Shown: piece by piece, positions 60,482 to 64,000 of the stretch
How positions within the stretch are numbered: the first letter of the stretch is position 1
Layout of the letters: the number at the start of each line of letters is the position of its first letter
Source: Bullifex porci
GTDB taxonomy: Bacteria; Spirochaetota; Spirochaetia; Sphaerochaetales; Sphaerochaetaceae
DNA length: 64,000 bases
Direction: 5' to 3'
Assembly (NCBI RefSeq): GCF_009695635.1
Contig: NZ_VUNN01000009.1
Location: 1-64,000 of the forward strand
Position numbers and translations under genes: made by a program
Notes under the pieces: model-generated
What the model was told of the DNA's origin: nothing
The model's database searches: none
Seen by the model: only the letters and a program-made list of their open reading frames with translations

Positions 60482-62524
60482 TCAGATCTTATGAACCTCA
60501 AAGAAGGACTGAGAATACTTACAAACTGGACAAACCTCTGGAGCCTTAAGACCAACACAGATATGACCACATACTCTACACTCCCAAATAGTTACACTAC
60601 TCTTCTCGAAAACCTGCTTTGTTTTAACATCGTTTAAAAGCTTTCTGTAGCGTTCCTCATGGCGCTTCTCGATATCTCCAACAGCTCTGAATCTCTTAGC
60701 AAGGTCAGTAAAGCCCTCTTCTTCAGCTTCCTTAGCCATTCTGTCATACATATCTGTCCACTCATAGTTTTCACCCTCAGCAGCAGCTAATAGATTTTCT
60801 GCTGATGAACCGATGTGACCAAGCTCCTGGAACCATACTCTAGCATGCTCCTGCTCATTTCTAGCTGTCTTTAAGAAGATTTCAGCTAATTCCTCATAAC
60901 CCTCTCTCTGAGCAACCTCAGCAAAATAAGTATATTTATTTCTTGCCTGGCTCTCTCCTGCAAAGGCTTCAAGAAGATTCTTTTCAGTCTTTGTTCCTGC
61001 ATAAGGATTACCATTTGACTTTACCTCTTCCTCTATCTTTTCAAATGAGGAAGCTGGCTGCTTACAGATTGGACACTTGAAATCTGCTGGTAATTCATCA
61101 CCTTCATAAACATAGCCACAAACTTTACATTTAAATTTTGCCATTTTTTTATCTCCTATATTTAAATCTTTTGATCTATCAATATAAGCAGTATGTAACA
61201 TACGCTCAGATAGCTTACTTAATGGTTTTCCATAGAACTCTTTATAGAGGAGCTTAATCTCTTCATTTTCATGACTGAACTTATTTGCAAGCTCATTATC
61301 ACGTTTATAAAGAGCGTTAACTCTTTTTTCTCTAATGCTTTCAATTTCCTCAAGATTCTTTGGCTGTCCACCTCCACCGATACATCCATTAGGACATGTC
61401 ATAACCTCAACAAAGTGGTAGGTCTTATCGCCCTTTTTCATCCTTTCAATAAATTTTTTAGCATTTGCAGTTCCATAGATTACTGCGACATTTACTGTTA
61501 AGCCCTTAATATCAATTGAAGCCTCTCTAATGCCGTCATTACCTCTAACACTCTCTAGCTTTGATAGTGACTCTTTTGGAATATTTTCTCCTGTTAAATA
61601 GAAATATGCGGTTCTTAGAGCTGCCTCCATAACACCACCAGTGTTACCAAATATTACACCAGATCCCGATGCTTCACCCATAAGAGAGTCATACTTACCA
61701 TCCTCAAGAGAGTTAAAATCGATATTTTCTTCTCTTGCCCACATAGCAAGCTCTCTAGTGGTAATAACATTATCCATATCCCTTAAAGAAGGAATATTTA
61801 GATACTTACCGGCACTATTCATTTCACTTCTTCTAATTTCAAACTTTTTAGCGGTACATGGAGTTAATGCGACATTAACGATTTTTGTAGGGTCTATGCC
61901 TCTTTTCTTAGCAAAATAAGTCTTTATAGTAGGACCTTGCATTCCAATAGGACTTTTAGCAGATGAAATGTTAGGAATTATTTCAGGGTAATATGTTTCA
62001 ACATACTTAACCCAAGCAGGACAGCATGATGTGAACTGTGGAAGATTTCTATTTTCCTTTATTCTCTCAATTAATTCGCTTGCTTCCTCAACAATTGTTA
62101 AATCAGCACCAAAGTTTGTATCAAGGACATAATCAACACCAAGCTTTCTTAATAAAGAAATCATTTTACCTTCACTAAAGGTTCCTGCTGGAAGATTAAA
62201 CTCTTCACCTAATGCAACTCTTACAGATGGAGAGGTACTAACAATTACAGTCTTTTCTTTATTTCTTATAGCCTCTTTTACACTTTGATACTCATAAACC
62301 TCAGTAATACTATTTGTTGGACAGACATTTGCACATTGTCCACAATTAATACAAATAGCATTATCTCCTGTTTTTAATAAATCATAGGTGCCGTGTACTC
62401 CAATTTGCTCTGTGCAAATGTTTTTACATTGTCCACATTTAATGCACTTTGATTCATCTCTTTTAATACTTGGGTTGTCTTTTTCAATAGCAACTCTTAC
62501 AGATAAAGGAAGATGTTTTGACAC
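60482..62524 (-). CDS. FeFe hydrogenase fused to rubredoxin-rubrerythrin-rubredoxin
   Basis: A 680-residue open frame. Residues 20-72 hold a 2[4Fe-4S] ferredoxin (cysteines 27/30/33/37 and 58/61/64/68). The H-cluster domain follows with TSCCPAW (Cys167, 168; the second is the proton-shuttle Cys), TPCTAKKFE (Cys223) and [14 protein letters not shown] (Cys377, 381), all ligands intact. The hydrogenase seems to end near HTAYIDR (450). From Met461 comes a complete oxidative-stress protein: N-terminal rubredoxin (CKVC/CPIC), a diiron rubrerythrin domain ([29 protein letters not shown]), and a C-terminal rubredoxin (CRVC/CPVC). The start is GTG 62524 with AAGGAG upstream. The internal ATG at 61144 has its own strong ribosome binding site, so two products are possible. 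Confidence 0.9.
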   Translation of the reverse strand: MSKHLPLSVRVAIEKDNPSIKRDESKCIKCGQCKNICTEQIGVHGTYDLLKTGDNAICINCGQCANVCPTNSITEVYEYQSVKEAIRNKEKTVIVSTSPSVRVALGEEFNLPAGTFSEGKMISLLRKLGVDYVLDTNFGADLTIVEEASELIERIKENRNLPQFTSCCPAWVKYVETYYPEIIPNISSAKSPIGMQGPTIKTYFAKKRGIDPTKIVNVALTPCTAKKFEIRRSEMNSAGKYLNIPSLRDMDNVITTRELAMWAREENIDFNSLEDGKYDSLMGEASGSGVIFGNTGGVMEAALRTAYFYLTGENIPKESLSKLESVRGNDGIREASIDIKGLTVNVAVIYGTANAKKFIERMKKGDKTYHFVEVMTCPNGCIGGGGQPKNLEEIESIREKRVNALYKRDNELANKFSHENEEIKLLYKEFYGKPLSKLSERMLHTAYIDRSKDLNIGDKKMAKFKCKVCGYVYEGDELPADFKCPICKQPASSFEKIEEEVKSNGNPYAGTKTEKNLLEAFAGESQARNKYTYFAEVAQREGYEELAEIFLKTARNEQEHARVWFQELGHIGSSAENLLAAAEGENYEWTDMYDRMAKEAEEEGFTDLAKRFRAVGDIEKRHEERYRKLLNDVKTKQVFEKSSVTIWECRVCGHICVGLKAPEVCPVCKYSQSFFEVHKI
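61144..61157 (-). promoter_or_regulatory. Internal ribosome binding site for a separate rubrerythrin
   Basis: On the minus strand AGGAG (61157-61153) is followed, after eight bases, by A 61144 of an in-frame ATG that begins [11 protein letters not shown], the normal start of a rubredoxin-rubrerythrin. It would yield a 220-residue stand-alone protein from 61144 to 60482. Confidence 0.7.
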
Positions 62525-62647
62525 TTTATGTAGCTCCTTATTAGTAATGATTACTATTTAGGTATAAAACAAAATAAAAGATAATTCAATTAGTAAGAAA
62601 AAAAAATACATATAAACTACGTATTTACATTTAATTATCTTTTTTTC

Positions 62648-62676
62648 TTTACATTCAATTCTTTGGGCTTTAAGAT
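62648..62676 (+). promoter_or_regulatory. Promoter of the second EF-G gene
   Basis: TTTACA (62648-62653) and TAAGAT (62671-62676) are 17 bp apart; the start codon is 37 bases further on, with AAAGGAGGAAATT directly before it. A conventional leader with a strong ribosome binding site, in contrast to fusA. Confidence 0.55.
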
Positions 62677-62713
62677 TTTTTAATAGACGCATTTTTTTCA
62701 AAAGGAGGAAATT

Positions 62714-64000
62714 ATGAGCGTTCAATCAAAAGACCTCAGAAACGTGGCTCTTGTAGGCCATAATGGGACAGGAAAAACTAACTTAGTAGAGCAGATGCTT
62801 TATTATGCGAACGTCCTGTCTAAACCTGAAACAGTAGAAAGTGGAAAGACCACATCAGACTACACAGATGAAGAAATAGCAAGAAAGATTTCAGTACATG
62901 CTTCCCTTAATTCATTTACATGGGAAGGTAAGACAATAAATATTATTGATACTCCGGGTACAGCAGATTTTATCGGTGAAGCTATTTGTGCTTTCCGTTC
63001 ATGTGAGGCTGCGTTGATGGTTGTTGATGGACGTATCGGTGCCCAGATTGAGACAATCAAATTATGGAGAAGACTTGATTCAAGAAATAAACCACGTGCT
63101 GTATTCATCAACAAGATGGATAAAGAGCGTGCTAGCTATAGACATGTAATCGATTCACTTGAAAGTGAATTCCAATCACACTTTGTTCCAGTTGTAATGG
63201 CACTTGGTGAGGCTGAAGAGTTTAAAGGTGTTATTAACCTTATTGAGAACCAGGCTTATGAATTTGTTCCAGGTGGCAAGGAAAAGGCTATCCCTATTCC
63301 TGAAAAGTATTCAGCAGTTGTTGAAGATTTCAGAAACCGCTTAATTGAAAATGCAGCTGAAGGTGCAGATGATTTAATCGAGAAGTTCTTTGAAGAAGGA
63401 ACTTTAACTAGCGATGAAATTAGACGAGGTCTCAGAGAAGGCTTAAAGGATAATCGTGTTGTACCTGTATTCTGTGGTGCTACAGATAAGGGTGCTGGTA
63501 TTACTTCACTTCTTAACTTTATTAGAAATAACTTCCCTAACCCACTCGATGGCTTTGATTTCAAAATTGATGAACAAGGTATCGAGCATACAACTCCAAT
63601 TGATCCAAATGGTCCTGTTGCTGCATATTGCTTCAAGACAACTATCGACCAGTTCAGTGGTAAGCTTAGCTTTATCAAGGTTGTTGCAGGAAAGATTACT
63701 CCTGAAACAGATCTCTACAACCCAGATTTAAAGAAGAAAGAAAAACCAGGTAAGCTCTATAGAGCACTTGGTAAGAAGCTTATTGAGGTTGATGCTTTAG
63801 AGGCAGGTGATATCGGTATTATTGCTAAGAGTAACATTACCTCTACTAACTGTTCTCTCCTCTCTGGTCCAGATGTTAACTATGTATTTAGACCAGTTAG
63901 ACTTCCTCAGCCAGTATTCCAGCTTGCTGTAAGCACAGAGGATAAGAAGAGTGCTGATAAGATGAATGAAGCTCTCTACAAGATTGCTGAAGAGGATTTA
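62714..64000 (+). CDS. EF-G-like GTPase (second EF-G), truncated by the window end
   Basis: At least 429 residues of an EF-G paralogue; the 3' end lies beyond the window. The G domain begins VALVGHNGTGKTNLVEQML (G1, Lys21), and NKMD (G4) is present. G3 reads DTPGTADF where canonical EF-G has DTPGHVDF, so the switch-II His used in GTP hydrolysis is Thr83. G1 also departs from the [14 protein letters not shown] pattern. It fits the second, EF-G-like branch found in spirochaetes and others, some members of which have specialised functions; I cannot tell whether this one acts in recycling, translocation or something else. Confidence 0.9.
   Translation, partial: MSVQSKDLRNVALVGHNGTGKTNLVEQMLYYANVLSKPETVESGKTTSDYTDEEIARKISVHASLNSFTWEGKTINIIDTPGTADFIGEAICAFRSCEAALMVVDGRIGAQIETIKLWRRLDSRNKPRAVFINKMDKERASYRHVIDSLESEFQSHFVPVVMALGEAEEFKGVINLIENQAYEFVPGGKEKAIPIPEKYSAVVEDFRNRLIENAAEGADDLIEKFFEEGTLTSDEIRRGLREGLKDNRVVPVFCGATDKGAGITSLLNFIRNNFPNPLDGFDFKIDEQGIEHTTPIDPNGPVAAYCFKTTIDQFSGKLSFIKVVAGKITPETDLYNPDLKKKEKPGKLYRALGKKLIEVDALEAGDIGIIAKSNITSTNCSLLSGPDVNYVFRPVRLPQPVFQLAVSTEDKKSADKMNEALYKIAEEDL

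Noticed and set aside
1-64000. CRISPR array, rRNA operon or prophage
   Set aside because: I saw no spaced direct-repeat array, no rRNA sequence and no phage structural genes; the only short tandem repeats are the MraZ box and the GKRE codons.

Overview
The window is about 64 kb of a low-GC (roughly one third G+C) bacterial chromosome. The gene set points to a host-associated anaerobic member of the Spirochaetota, perhaps near Sphaerochaetaceae/Treponemataceae. The clues are a DUF4912 gene beside two GH57 glucan enzymes, groES without groEL beside it, a second diverged EF-G, a short RpoD-like sigma factor without region 1.1, an FeFe hydrogenase and pyruvate phosphate dikinase. The phylum call is inference from gene content; no rRNA or other phylogenetic marker was used.

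Layout. 1-2.2 kb: the tail of an IS3 transposase, a TetR regulator with two operator-like palindromes and a divergent lipoprotein. 2.3-7.2 kb: ppdK, a sigma factor, a small unknown gene and groES. 7.2-8.9 kb: a GC-rich stand-alone TnpB element (IS605/IS1341 type) that runs into a 5'-truncated acetyltransferase. 8.9-16.2 kb (minus strand): a tight operon murG-cvpA-holB-histidine kinase-NtrC regulator-dinG. 16.3-20 kb: secA and galM. 20-24 kb: a phosphoesterase and a LysM/degenerate M23 protein, divergent from a class B PBP. 24-37.9 kb (minus strand): a nearly gapless run from mraZ through rsmH, ftsL, murF, mraY, ftsW, ftsQ, ftsA, ftsZ, xerD, a diverged dprA-like gene, xerC, hslV and hslU to flhF. 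38-43 kb: glucan metabolism (GH57 branching enzyme, DUF4912 and a divergent GH57 amylase-type enzyme). 43-48.4 kb (minus strand): recN, nadK, a DegT-fold protein lacking its PLP lysine, azlCD, a half-size EamA transporter and an unknown gene. 48.6-52.1 kb: tRNA-Lys and tRNA-Glu, then a patch of different composition with a lipoprotein phosphatidylserine-decarboxylase homologue, a small unknown gene and an Rpn-type nuclease cut by an in-frame TGA. 52.4-64 kb: aldehyde dehydrogenase, a TPR-like secreted protein, a ClC channel, a Zn/Cd P-type ATPase with an ArsR-type operator, EF-G, an FeFe hydrogenase fused to rubredoxin-rubrerythrin-rubredoxin, and a second EF-G whose switch-II His is replaced.

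How it fits together. Division, peptidoglycan precursor synthesis, chromosome-dimer resolution (XerC/D) and HslVU proteolysis share one long transcription unit. This is probably controlled by MraZ through a repeat box upstream of mraZ. PPDK, the hydrogenase and the GH57 enzymes fit a fermentative metabolism storing alpha-glucan, and the rubrerythrin and metal ATPase fit oxygen and metal stress.

A pattern that cuts across the annotation: several genes (murG, the PBP, GH57, EF-G, aldehyde dehydrogenase, azlC, the DegT-like gene, the dprA-like gene, probably secA, and the tnpB gene) have a sigma70-type -10 box only about 4-7 nt before the start codon and no Shine-Dalgarno. They look leaderless, while many others have clear AGGAGG-type sites. 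The other most noteworthy items are the hydrogenase-rubrerythrin fusion with an internal ribosome binding site, the nonsense-interrupted GKRE repeat tail of the Rpn nuclease, the dprA-like gene and the TnpB/guide-RNA locus.
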